Counted from the stretch's first letter, positions 48,986 to 59,591 are shown. The stretch is DNA of 64,000 nt from Brachionus manjavacas (GCA_019054805.1 JAHQIY010000001.1:1-64000), one strand, 5' to 3'. The notes: a model not told the origin generated them from the letters alone. Numbers and translations are program-made.

Positions 48986-51890
48986 ATTATGGAACAAAAT
49001 TTTATTGACACTGGGTCAACCTTACAAAGGACCCCGCCAAACAACAGGCCACAAACCGTGTGTATGATATCCGAGACCTTTAAACTATCCCGATCAAAAA
49101 TAAGCCCAGAACAAAGCCCAATTGAGTATCGCTTTGTTGAAATGTGAGAATTTACTAGCTTGAAAAACAGAGTAATCTTCCTTGAGGATCATTAAAACAA
49201 AAGATACAACTATCCAAGAACTAACTGAAAAAGTCGAAAATCTTACGAAAAGATTGGAAAAACTTGAAAATAGAGATTGGAAAAACTTGCTAATAGTTTG
49301 CATGATATCGAAAAATTAAAGGATGAGGTTAAGGAAGCCAACCCAAAAACAAATTAACCTCAAAAACAACAGATATCAGTAAAAGTTGGGTTCAAGTAGT
49401 AAGCAAAGGAACTTAACATTCAAAAAAACCCGTTGAACAAATAGTTGAAGAGAATGCAGCCTTCAATGAACTTAGCGAAAGGGAAAAAAGGAAAAAAATT
49501 TTATTATATATGGTATTCCTGTATCACAGAAGAATAATTTAAGTGAGAAAAAAGTAGAGGATAAACAAAAATTCAAAGAAGTCTTTCAAGAGATTGATAT
49601 AACAGAAGATAAACCTGTTCACTTTAGAAGATTAAAATAAAGAGATCCAAATAAGCCTGGTCCAATGTTGATTGAACTCCCGGACCAAAATTCTTAGAAA
49701 TTCAATTCTCTTAGTCGCCAAAAAACTGAGACAAATAGAATAAAAATATTTACATTAGTCCAGATCTAACAGAGGCGGAAAGAAAGCTTGACTATGAACT
49801 TCGTCAGTAACGAAACAGATTAAATAATGAACTAGACGAAAACTCGCCCTTTCGATATTTTATCCGTGGAAACCAAGTAGAAAAATTTAATAAAAGAAGA
49901 TAAAATTGATGAGAGAAAAGTCAGGATTGTCAACTTTAATTGTAAAAATATAAATACTAACTACTATTATGTAAATGAGCTACTTAACAAAAATGATATC
50001 ATATTTTTATGTGAAACTTGGCATTATGAAAATGAATCTATTTTAACCGAATTTGAAACATAAGCGAAAACTTAGTTTAAATCTGCTATGGAACCAGAAA
50101 CTAAAGAAGGAAGACCATATGGAGTGACAGGATGGATAATAAAAAAAGAATTTTCAGATCATTGAAAATGATACTTTATAATCAGCGAATAAGTCATGTT
50201 GAATTAGAAAACCTAATTATAGTTGTTGTATATTTAACATCAAATGGGTCAAATCAAAAATCAAAAAATGAACATCTGTATTACTTGGTTACACTGGAGA
50301 ACTTAATTCTAACTATAAAAGATAAAAATAAAGAATTTCTTATTATTGAAGATTTTAATTCGGATCCTCTTAGAAACAAAAGTCTTGACAAAATGTTCAC
50401 TGCTTCAATGACCGAACACGATTTAGAAGAGATGAAATATAAACACAAACAAAATGTAAATTTTACCTTCGTTAACCAAAAACACAAATCTTGGATCAGT
50501 CATGTGATAGCGAGAAAAAATTGCTCTTTAAGAATCGAAAGCATGGAAATTCTTGAACCGTGCATCTTGAATATGACTGACCATTTACCTATCTGTTGTA
50601 AGCAAAGTATTTTTAACAGTCCGAAAAAAATCAACAAAACTGAAAATGTGAACCATCAGCAAAACAACAAAAAGATTGACTGGGATAACCTAATTATAAA
50701 GAGGAGTATAAACTCCTGAGAAAAGACTAATAGAACTAAAAATCAATAAAAAACTTGATAAGGTGAACGGGGAAAATTCAAAGAAAGTCATTACTGAAGC
50801 TCTGAATGAGATACACAGTGAAATGTTCAGGTCTACACGAACACTATCTAAACAATTATACTAAACGTAAATTTTGGTGGGACAAGGAATTGGAGAATAT
50901 TCAGACAAAGATGCGTTTTTATCTAAAAAAAATACAAACTTAGTGATTTTCAAGACTAACTTTCTAACTTTAATTACAAAAAGTTTAAAAAAATATTCGG
51001 AAAAGAACAACGAGCAAGAATTAAAAAAAAAGAGGGGAAAATTGCTTGGCTTCTTAATCTGAACTACAAAGACAAAAATAAATTTTGGAAAATTCAAAAA
51101 ATCTCCAAAAAAAAAACACCACAGATACAGCTTTCATGTCAACTTTTAAAAATGAGTTTTGAAAAACTATTTAATGAAATAATTGTCAAAGAAGATGACT
51201 TACATAAAGAACATTTAAAAAAAATTGAAAATAAGATATCGGACTTCGAGACACAGCTAATTTGAAAAATTTAATATTATAGTATAAGTGAAGATAATGT
51301 TAAATATGCGATTGCCAACCTTAAGAATCGGAAAAGTATTGGATTCAGCGATGTTTCGAATAAAATGTACAAGAACGGTTACACTGACGTTTTAGTGATA
51401 ATTGTAAAGAAAATTTTTGAGAAAATTTTCCAATTTGGAGAAGTACCAAATCTTTTCAACATTGGGAAAATTGTCCCAATTACTAAAGATGATAAAAAAA
51501 ACAATTAATGACACCAGTAATATTCGACCGATTACAATATCTGATGTGATATCGAATATATTCGAAAAAATCATGCTAATTGAAATATTAATAACAAGCA
51601 ATGATCCTGACAAACAACTTTAAGAAAAAAAGCTCATGTTCTTATGCAATTTTTTCTGTTAAAGAAACAATAAATCATCTTACAAAAAAAAAAAGAAACG
51701 TATACGACTGTGCAATAGATGCAAGCAAAGCATTTGACAAGGTGAACAGGAAAATCTTTTTGAAAAATAAATCAATAAAACCCACCCTCAAATATGGAGA
51801 TGTCTAAAAAATTATTATGTTGACTCAATGGCCTAATAATGAATGGAAAAAATTCTAATAAATATTCAGCTAATATGTCTCTGTAGAGAT
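48986..51890 (+). mobile_element. Decayed LINE with ORF1, endonuclease and partial RT
   Basis: Three regions are recognisable on the plus strand with frameshifts and stops throughout. ORF1-like sequence (about 49,090-49,905) includes RLEKLENRDW and a C-terminal TEAERKLDYELRQ…PFRYFIRGNQVEKF. An AP-endonuclease-like domain follows (about 49,919-50,600: FNCKNIN, LCETWHYENES, then the frame at 50,132). The RT start (about 51,290-51,880) has NRKSIGFSDVSNKM, NIRPITISDVISNIFEK and DASKAFDKVNRK and is cut before the YxDD motif. It is a relative of the LINE at 60.2-62.7 kb (same motif order, moderate similarity), 3'-truncated here. Confidence 0.82.
50132..50719 (+). pseudogene. LINE apurinic-type endonuclease domain, inactivated
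   Basis: The 195-codon open frame shows endonuclease landmarks: IVVVYLTSNGS (residues 30-40), EDFNSD (73-78, normally GDFN), TFVNQKHKSWISHV (112-125, normally …SWIDHV) and TDHLPI (149-154, normally SDHxP). Replacement of the usual Asp in WIDHV by Ser suggests loss of activity. Sequence upstream of its first Met (FNCKNIN, CETW) is part of the same domain in another frame, so this is a fragment and the start is not real. Confidence 0.8.
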
Positions 51891-52497
51891 TAGAATGCAT
51901 ATTTGATTTAAAAAGCTTAAATAATTATTTTTAACGTAGAATAATTAAAAAATTAGAAAGAGATGACGTTGGTTATTTTAATATTATGTTTTGATAAGTT
52001 TATATTTGGGTCTAGATCTTTATTTGAGAGCAATAGATTTTGTTTTTTTTTTCATTTTCTCTTTTAATTTTTTCAATTAATCAAATTTTTTAATAAATTA
52101 AATGCTTTTGAAAGGCACAAAAATTGGTTTTCTGTTAGAAGAAAACAACAAGTACGTGATGGTCGATGCAACAATTACTATTTTTAAAGTTCCAAAATCA
52201 AATCATCCATTGTGTTTTAACTCTTATTAAGAATTTTTTAGAGGACTAAATTTATCAAAGACACGATGGCTGAAAATAAACCCATAACAGATAAAACTTT
52301 GAGAGATATGGCTGAGCAATTGAATATTATGAAAGAAATATTAGATAAAATGGGCAATAATTCAAAAAATTACAGTGATGAAAAAGAAACTTTATTATCC
52401 CCGAAACTAAAAAGAAAAATAGATTCAAAATTGCAGTCATATGATTCTAAGGAGGACGATTCTTCAATTTGTATATTTTTATGTATATATCCTTAAG
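51891..52497. other. AT-rich region with an unidentified 76-codon frame
   Basis: A plus-strand frame at 52,266-52,496 begins MAENKPITDKTLRDMAEQLN and is Lys/Asp/Ser-rich with a likely helical head, resembling transposon ORF1-type or host linker sequence but not assignable. Immediately upstream, about 52,100-52,230 is less AT-rich and coding-like but broken. Nothing else is recognised. Confidence 0.35.
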
Positions 52498-52806
52498 CTA
52501 CACCAAGACAATGATCCAAAACACAAATCAAAACTTTGAACTGAATTTTTAGAAAAAAATAGCATTAACAAGGTTAAAAATTAATTATTGTCAAATTTTG
52601 AATAATTTTTTAAATTAAAAAATTGAAAAAGGTAAAATCTCCACCCAAATCACCAGATTTAAATCCGATAGAGATGCTGTGGTACGAAATGAAGAAGTTT
52701 GTAAGAAAAAAAAATACAAAATGAAGAGGACGCCCTAAGTGCAATTTTTGAGTTTCAAAAATCTATTACTCCAGCAAGATGCCAGTCTTATATCAATCAT
52801 TTAAAC
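52498..52806 (+). mobile_element. Tc1/mariner-type transposase C-terminal fragment
   Basis: The plus strand reads LHQDNDPKHKSKL, stop, TEFLEKNSINKV, then after an AT-rich interruption PPKSPDLNPIEMLWYEMKK, then EDALSAIFEFQKSITPARCQ and SYINHL. The 'QDNDPKH' and 'SPDLNPIE' motifs contain the second and third acidic positions of the DD[E/D] transposase triad. It has stops, frameshifts and no terminal repeats, so it is a relic. Part of it (52,553-52,585) recurs inverted at 53,421-53,453. Confidence 0.85.
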
Positions 52807-52807
52807 C

Positions 52808-53025
52808 TGACCTTATTCACCCACATGTCTTAAAAGAATGTGCTTTATGTTAGCAACTTTCCAAAGGCAAGGTAGCTCACCAGACTTCATTGATTTTTGA
52901 AACATTAACGATAGTGGTACAGCTAAACATAAAGCACATTCTTTTAAGACATGTGGGTGAATAAGGTCAGCTCCAGTCGATTTATCTGCGTTCAACTCAC
53001 AAAATTTGACAAACACTTTCTAATA
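52808..53025 (-). mobile_element. LINE RT fragment ending in a foldback
   Basis: On the minus strand, from 53,016, the chain KFCELNADKSTGADLIHPHV, LKECALCLAVPLSLMFQKSM and KSGELPCLWKVAN matches the opening of a LINE reverse transcriptase (…NKSPGPDGIHPRVLKEC… in the family). At about 52,853 the sequence turns back: 52,808-52,852 is the reverse complement of 52,924-52,969 (about 45 bp arms, 71-bp loop), sharing the local microhomology GCTAACATAAAG / GCTAAACATAAAG. Confidence 0.82.
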
Positions 53026-53029
53026 AGAG

Positions 53030-53414
53030 AGGTCATAGATCTCGACTTTGCAGGGTTCTGCTCGCCAGGAAAGGAATATTGTTGGGATTTTCATGAACGA
53101 AAACTGGCTTAAATTGATCGTTGAGCACTTGACAAATTTCGTTCAATTCCTCCTTTACTTTACCATCCTTATCTTGAAGCGTTCTTATCCGTTCTTTGAT
53201 AAATTGCCTTCTTTTGACAAAAGAGTAATTTTGGGTTGTTTTTCGCTTTCATACATAAATCCTTTTCATATTCTCTAATTGATATATGTATTTCATTATC
53301 TTGCATTTTCTTTGTCCTCTTATATTCATCAACTAAAGATTTGTTGCGGAACCTGCTTGTTTTTGTTACTGATTCATTTTTTGAGTTATTAATGAAGCCA
53401 CTGTGGATCTTTGA
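53030..53414 (-). repeat. Inverted copy of LINE segment 53,720-54,111
   Basis: The block is the reverse complement of the 5' part of the right-arm LINE fragment, about 385 bp with one 7-bp deletion (at about 53,053) and few substitutions. At positions where the two arms differ it carries the right-arm variants (Asn-Glu-Ile and Lys-Pro-Val codons), so it was copied from the right arm, or the right arm from it. Confidence 0.9.
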
Positions 53415-53420
53415 CAAAAA

Positions 53421-53453
53421 TTAATTTTTAACCTTGTTAATGCTATTTTTTAA
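53421..53453 (-). repeat. 33-bp inverted copy of mariner-fragment sequence (52,553-52,585)
   Basis: The reverse complement contains AAATAGCATTAACAAGGTTA, which is present in the Tc1/mariner fragment upstream. It directly follows the inverted LINE block and directly precedes the inverted AT repeat. Confidence 0.8.
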
Positions 53454-53454
53454 A

Positions 53455-53590
53455 TATAAAATTAAAATTAAAAATTAAATACAAAATCAAATTAAATATT
53501 AAATATAAAATTAAATTAAATATTAAATATAAAATTAAAATTAAAAATTAAATACATAATTAAAATATATGAATAAAAGAAATATAAAGT
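53455..53590 (+). repeat. AT-only repeat, inverted partner of 48,425-48,560
   Basis: About 125 bp match the complement of the 48.4-kb block with only a few differences, including the interruptions TACAAAATCAAATTAA and TACATAATTAAAATATATG. Confidence 0.75.
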
Positions 53591-53715
53591 GAATTAAAAA
53601 AAAATTTTTTATATCTAAATTAATGTACGGTTTTGTGAAATTCATCGCAAAATGATAAAAAGAACAGAAAAAAATTTAAAAAATTGAATGACTTTTTTTC
53701 TTAAGGTCTAAAAAA

Positions 53716-54850
53716 TAAACAAAGATCCACAGTGGCTTCATTAATAACTCAAAAAATGAATCAGTAACAAAAACAAGCAGGTTCCGCAACAAATCTTTAG
53801 TTGATGAATATAAGAGGACAAAGAAAATGCAAGATAATGAAATACATATATCAATTAGAGAATATGAAAAGGATTTATGTATGAAAGCGAAAAACAACCC
53901 AAAATTACTCTTTTGTCAAAAGAAGGCAATTTATCAAAGAACGGATAAGAACGCTTCAAGATAAGGATGGTAAAGTAAAGGAGGAATTGAACGAAATTTG
54001 TCAAGTGCTCAACGATCAATTTAAGCCAGTTTTCGTTCATGAAAATCCCAAAAATATTCCTTTCCTGGAGAGCAGAACCTTAGAAACCTGCAAAGTCGAG
54101 ATCTATGACCTGGGTCCTAACCCACTCTTAAAGGATGACCAAAAAGTATTCGAAGATTTTCAGAGAAGGGCGACAAAACTAGTCCCGGAGCTGAGAAACA
54201 GACCATATGAAGAGAGGTTGAAACATCTTGAACTTACAGACTTGTACACAAGAAGAATAAGAGGCGACTTAGTTGCATATTTCAAAATCCAAAGAGGTCT
54301 AGATAAGGTAAACTGGACGGTTCCTGTTGGATCTGCCCCAGCAACTAGGTTATACGGGCTCTCAGCTTGCATAAGAAGACAAAACAAAAGATTAATAAAA
54401 CAACCTGTGAGCCAGCTGAAAGGCCGTCGCGAACATTTCTTCATAAATCGTATCGTACCTTACTGGAATTTACTCAGTCAAGAATTAGTCAACTCGTCAA
54501 CGACAGTGAAGTTCAAAGAAGATTAAGACAACTTTATAAAAGCAAATCTGTAATGTTTACATTAGTACCCTTGGGCCCGTCTATCCGATCTTTTTAATCC
54601 CTAGCTAATTAAAAGTCAGCTTAGACTTCTACTTTTATTTTATGCCAACGCCTTTATTGTTGTTGAACTTTTTTTATTTTATTTTTAACATATTTTAAAA
54701 TTTAAAACAAATCAAAAATAATTTTATTAGACTATTTATCCCAAATAGTCAGTATTCTGTGATAAAATGCTGTCAATAGTGCGTAATGTAAATTAGGCAC
54801 TCCGCCAGGTAACTGATAACTGCGTACTACTACTACTTCTAATACTAATT
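53716..54850 (+). mobile_element. LINE fragment with the RT core deleted (right copy, longer)
   Basis: The plus strand reads from LINE linker sequence (…EYEKDLCMKAKNNPKLLFCQ in one frame near 53,860, then LQDKDGKVKEELNEICQVLN) into the 179-codon frame at 53,987-54,526, which jumps from …ESRTLETCKVEIYD to the C-terminal tail FQRRATKLVPELRNRPYEER. The RT catalytic region is deleted cleanly in frame. A GGC-ACTCC-GCC hairpin (54,796-54,806) and an ACT-repeat tail (54,825-54,845) mark the 3' end. It starts about 190 bp further 5' than the left-arm copy. Confidence 0.82.
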
Positions 54851-55405
54851 TTTTACACTTAAAAAGTCAATTTAATAATGAGATGAAAAAATGAAAAAAT
54901 GTTCTACTCTTGAACGTTATTTTTTAAAAAATTCAATAATCAAATTTGCTAAAAGTAATTGTTTTTCGATTTTTTAAATAAATTAAATTTAAAATTGAAG
55001 TTAATAACTTTAATGACATAAACAGCTTTCTAAAAAAATATGGCTGACACGAATTTCAGCATAAAAATCGATTGAATATTATCTTTTTTTCTAACAAATA
55101 TTCTTTTCCTATAATTTAGGTACTTTTTCTTAAATTTTTTATCATTTTTTAATAAAAAGTGTCAATAAGTAAAAATAGTGGATTTCTATTTAATTTAGTG
55201 TTAAACATAATAATTGAGGAATTTATTTATTGTTTGGGGAAGAAAATAAAAAATTTGGGGTATTTTATTCAAAATTTGTCGTACTCGAACTCAATTTCTC
55301 TAAATATAAATAAAGAAGTATTGAACGAAATTTTGCCAAAAAATTTCTTTTTAAAAAATTTAACAAAATAACAGATCAATTATGTTTTCATATCATGGTA
55401 AATAT
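54851..55405. other. AT-rich arm sequence between LINE fragment and MITE
   Basis: This is the mirror image of 40,851-41,397. No gene or named repeat is recognised. Confidence 0.5.
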
Positions 55406-55745
55406 GGCATTGTGAATTTTGAAGCAAAAAACAAAAACAATAATCTAAAAATGCAATAACTTTTTACTAAAAGTCTAAAAATAGTTCTGCAAAATGTTTC
55501 AGCCGGTACAAACTTTGTACCACCCAAATTTAGTCTCTGCAATAACTCTGCAATTTAATTTTAATGATTTTCTAATACTTTTAATGCTTTGCAAACTTGC
55601 AGAGTTTTTGCAGAGACTAAATTTGGGTGGTACAAAGTTTGTACCATCTGATACATTTTGCAGAACTATTTTTAGACTTTTAGTAAAAAAGTTATTTCAT
55701 TTTAAAATTATTGTTTTTGTTTTTTGCTTCAAAATTCACATTGCC
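55406..55745. mobile_element. 340-bp foldback MITE with 8-bp target duplication (right copy)
   Basis: It has the same element and the same flanking 8-bp duplication as 40,503-40,842, in mirror orientation. It lies 119 bp downstream of the intact transporter's stop codon and could affect 3'-end formation because the transcript would fold into a long hairpin. Confidence 0.88.
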
Positions 55746-55813
55746 GTAAATATTCGTTTTTCTAGATGAATTATTTTGAAAAATAAAACAAGAAAGTTGT
55801 TGTTGTTTAGAAC

Positions 55814-55819
55814 TTTATT
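55814..55819 (-). terminator. Polyadenylation signal AATAAA of the intact transporter
   Basis: The reverse complement TTTATT at 55,814-55,819 lies about 46 bp after the stop codon. It is 69 bp before the MITE, so cleavage probably occurs before the hairpin. Confidence 0.6.
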
Positions 55820-55864
55820 TAACATCAATAAACTACACCAAAAGGATAACAAGATAAAAAACAA

Positions 55865-58800
55865 TCAGCAAAAACTTCTAGTCTGATTCTTAATTGCTTG
55901 AATACCTGTATTCAAAAATCCAGCCTCTGCTAAATCCCTGCCCAGAGCTTTAGCTAATTCATTACTTGAATTGTATACTCCGGTGACTGTGATCACCAAG
56001 CCGAATACAATAATGGCGACATTGGTAAATTTTTGGTGCCAAACAAGAGTGCGTCTTTTTAGATGGAGATGAAAGTAGCAAGGCCAAATGAGTGAAAGCA
56101 TAGTGCCGGTGATAGATCCAATTAAAGCCATCAAATAGGCAAAGTGAGGTATAAAAATTGCCAAAAAGAGTGTGAACAAAATCAAGCCTATTCGAAGCAA
56201 AACAGCCCAGAATTTTAGATCACCGTCAGCTAGATAGCACGAATAGGCAAAAAGCGGAGGCCTGCTCTTGGTTTTATGGTGACTCCTCAAGTTCTCGTCA
56301 TCATTCAAGAACAAACTTGCTTCGAGCAACTCAACAGAGGCATAGTATGGCAGAGGATAAGACAACAAAGCTTTTATTATAAGTATTACATTGACTATAA
56401 TCTTCAATTGTTGAGTTGGTAAATTATTTGTGATGACCTCTTTGGTATTTTCTTGCCATGTTAGAAACCCGACCAGTCCGAACAAACACTTGAATGCCGC
56501 GGCCACAAAATGAGTCACGAAGAGCATAGGGTCAAATTTGGACTTATCTATCATGTTACCTTCCATTGACGGCAGGAATATTTGTGATGTGTAGCCGAAC
56601 ACAATTATGCCTAGAGAAATTGGAAACGAACAAACATTTAAACGAAAATCTATCTTATCAAAGTCCCAATCAAACACTTTGGTCAGACAATAAACAACAA
56701 TGATAAAATTAATAGCTATGTGAACCACTGCATTACAAAAGCTCAAATTGGACACAAACTTAAGGCTCTTGATAAAAGCGCACGGTACCAATATCATACA
56801 AGAGAGTATGGTCCATGAACTATGGTCAAGGCCCATGTTCGGAAAGCTGCCAACAAACAGATCACCGCACAGGACTAGATACAAGATACAAGTCATTAGG
56901 AGCTCGATGTTCTGAGCTACGTTGACTAGGCCGGCGCCAATACGGCCACCCCAAACATCAGCTGCAATGTCCACGTAAGATGTCCGTATGCGGGTTCGCC
57001 GGCATGAATAACTTGTCTTTAATTTTAGAAATTTTGGCTTCATGAATGCTACTTGATCATCGCATTCATCATACAAACAATCGATCAATATTTTTCCTGT
57101 GTATGAACAAATGTAAGCGACCAGAATCATGGAAAGAAGAGCCCAGTAGCCTCCGCTTTTGACTGCAAATGGCAGACTTACCACAAACATACCCTAAATA
57201 AAAATAAATGTGAATTCAACAAAGTAATAAATTTCGATCAAATTTAGTAAAATGAAAAAGGTTTTTTCACATAAAAATAATTCTTTATTTGATCTTTATT
57301 ATTAATTTTTAATAAAAAAATTTAAATCTTCAATATTTATATTTTAAAAGATTTATTTCAATAGTTGCATTTTCTGATTAACTGAAGAGCTAAAGCTATT
57401 TAGAAAAGAGTATTGATTTGTATAAATTTTAAAATATTACACAAACAATTAAATTTTGAATTTTTCTGTTGAAATATTACTTAGAGTGGCTAATTTGTTC
57501 ACGTGATCTGACATTAGAAAATGAATCGAGTTAAGAAAATGCTAATAAAAAAAAAATTCAAATTATTCAATAAACTCCTAAAAAAAGTTTGTATTTTTTT
57601 AATTATATTTTTTTATTAATTTAGAATAAAAGAATTATGACTTGATTCTAAATTTTCTTTTAACTACCACTTTAAATCTAACAGTTTTAATCTAAAGCTT
57701 TTTTTAACTTATCAACACTCTCGTAGTGTTTTTAATAAATTGAAATTTGAATTATATTTTATTTAATGATCATTATTTCATTTAAATGAAGACAATTTTC
57801 GTTTATGTTTAGACATTAGAAAAAGTAATTTTCTATTTTTTTTTTTTAATTTTTGTCTTAAACTCAAATTTTGATGACGCATCAAATTAAGAATTTTAAG
57901 AGTTTAAATTGTCCCTAAACCCGTGATATTACTATCAAACCATGCGTTCTTAATCAAAAATGTTTTAGCATGGGCGAAATTTACTTTAGTGCATGGTCAA
58001 AAAGCGTGTCTTAGTTTGTGCTGCAGCATAATTTAACGAGGGAATACGATTTTAATTTTTTGCTAAATTTTGATTTAATTCTTTATTTTTTGCAGAGTTT
58101 GATAATTAATGGCTTTAAGAACTTTATTTTAACTTATGAAAAATTTAAAGATTTTTATTATTTTGTAAAACAATGTTGTAGTTTTTTAAATAATTAAAGC
58201 ACCGAATTCACAAAAGTCTACTTTCATTTGATAATGCAATAAATTAAAGAATTTTACCAATTTAGTTTTGTTAATTTTTATCATCGCCAGGATATGCGTT
58301 TTTTGAAAATAAATAATAATATTAACAAAAAAAGTAAAATCGCACATTGTACAAGCACATTGTTTAGAATTAGATTTTTTCCTTCTTTTCTTTCTAGTCC
58401 CGTATAGAAGTGGTCTTTATTAATAAATCAACACTTAAAAAAAAATTATTTATTCTTTTTATTAAGAGACTCACAAGCTGATAATTTAGCAAAAGAATAA
58501 AAACTGTATTAAAACCTGTCAAAATAGAATGAAGTAAAACACTTCAAAATTTTTTTTAATTTTAAATATTCTTTTTATTTTCTAAACTCTCAAAAATGAA
58601 GGAGACCATTTTTGAAAATTAATGTGGTGAATTTTTTTAATTAATTCATTACGAATTATGAGATTAAACAAGTGGTATTAAATTTGAATCTAAATCTTTA
58701 TTTTTTTCCATAAAAAAAAAGATTTCTAAAATAAATTTATTTCGATAATTTTCTGTTCTCCAGAAAAAAGATTTAAAATTAATTAAAGATCTTAAATACA

Positions 58801-59267
58801 TAAATTTCAAATTGAAAATGATTAAAATTCTGTTCAAAAATATTATCAAATTATTTTTTCTAGAATAATCTAAAAAAATAAAAAAATTTGAATTTTTATT
58901 GTAAAAATTCTTGAAAAATTGAAACCAGAGATGTGAAAAAATTAACTTAAATTAGCGTCATATTTGATCAATAATTTAGAGAATTTTTAATTACTTGAAT
59001 GGCATTTGTTATATTCCAGGCAGCTTGGTACTCATTGATTCGGTTTGAATTCAATTTTTCGGAATAATTATGCAAGTCATTGTCGCTCTGATCACGATTA
59101 AAAGTGGGCTCGGAGTTTTGATAGCTACAATGGTTGTCTACAGTCATCTCATTGAAGTCGTGCAATGAGTCAATGATGTGCTGAGAGTTCTGACGACTAA
59201 GGAGATAAACTTCGTCAGAGCGCTGGGGTGATATTATAGATTTAAGATACAGAGTTAATTTTTGCAT
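55865..59267 (-). CDS. SLC32A1-like: Vesicular inhibitory amino-acid transporter-like protein (SLC32 family), two exons
   Basis: Join exon 1 (59267..58995, 91 codons) to exon 2 (57193..55865); the GT-AG intron of 1,801 bp gives 533 residues, close to the usual length of vesicular GABA/glycine transporters. Proteins of this family load GABA or glycine into synaptic vesicles using the proton gradient. The start is ATG after AACAAA. Residues 1-78 form a hydrophilic, Ser/Asn/Asp-rich cytosolic head. The family signature begins at EYQAAWNITNAIQ and continues across the splice as GMFVVSLPFAVKSGGYWALL, then CSYTGKILIDCLYDE. Further matches are NVAQNIELLMTCILYLVL, FPISLGIIVFGYTSQIFLPS, TKEVITNNLP, ALLSYPLPYYASVELLE and PHFAYLMALIGSITG. 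About ten membrane segments are evident. Substrate is inferred from family only. Exon 2 is duplicated in the left arm; this is the only copy with exon 1. Confidence 0.9.
57194..58994 (-). other. 1,801-bp GT-AG intron of the transporter gene
   Basis: The donor CAA-GTAATTAAAA is at 58,995/58,994 and the acceptor TTTATTTAG-GGT at 57,194. It splits the conserved motif NAIQ-GMF exactly between codons. The distal part (58,105-58,994) is not present in the left arm. No coding sequence or named repeat is seen in it. Confidence 0.88.
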
Positions 59268-59532
59268 TTTGTTCGATTTATTTCAGAATTGAGCTTGTGA
59301 CATAGATAATCAAAAACAGGAAGAGAAAAACTCAATTATATTAATTGATATTCTCAAGTGTTTAAGGTATGGACTTGTTTTAAGGATACTTGAAGTGCTT
59401 TGCTAGCAAAATTTCTTCCAAATCAAATGAAGCTGTGTAAAAATTTTGCTTGCTTTTTTTCTTATTTTAATGCTTTAATGAGATGAGCAAATATTACCAT
59501 TATCAAAAATCAATTAAATTTATTAAAGCTTT
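59268..59532. promoter_or_regulatory. Upstream region of the intact transporter
   Basis: About 265 bp before the ATG with moderately mixed base composition. A TTTAAATAAA-like or TATA box cannot be assigned with confidence. It should contain the 5' untranslated region and promoter; the duplicated 59-bp patch bounds it. Confidence 0.35.
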
Positions 59533-59591
59533 TTTTTTTGCTAAGATTCAGTACCAAGAGTTTACAGCATCAATTATTTCAAGAATTTCAA
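59533..59591 (+). repeat. 59-bp patch upstream of the transporter (copy at 38,088-38,146)
   Basis: This is a direct-orientation copy of the sequence abutting the left arm, with one mismatch (GCTAAG here, GCTAGG there). Because the gene is on the minus strand here and on the plus strand there, the patch is inverted relative to the gene. Confidence 0.85.

Larger units (their letters stand above)
53908..58104 (-). repeat. Right arm of the 4.2-kb inverted duplication (probable source copy)
   Basis: It mirrors 38,151-42,343. At both ends the sequence here continues naturally: inward into more LINE sequence and outward into the rest of the transporter intron and exon 1. One small indel near 57,878 (TGATGCG-type extra bases) and scattered noncoding substitutions separate the arms. 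Confidence 0.96.

Noticed and set aside
53048-53424. Short plus and minus frames at 53,048-53,424 and the identical ones at 53,676-54,040
   Set aside because: They are antisense or broken pieces of the duplicated LINE segment; the identity is due to the local inverted repeat.
38151-58104. Long terminal repeat retrotransposon with inverted arms
   Set aside because: The arms are inverted, not direct, and contain a host gene exon. There is no gag, protease or integrase between them.
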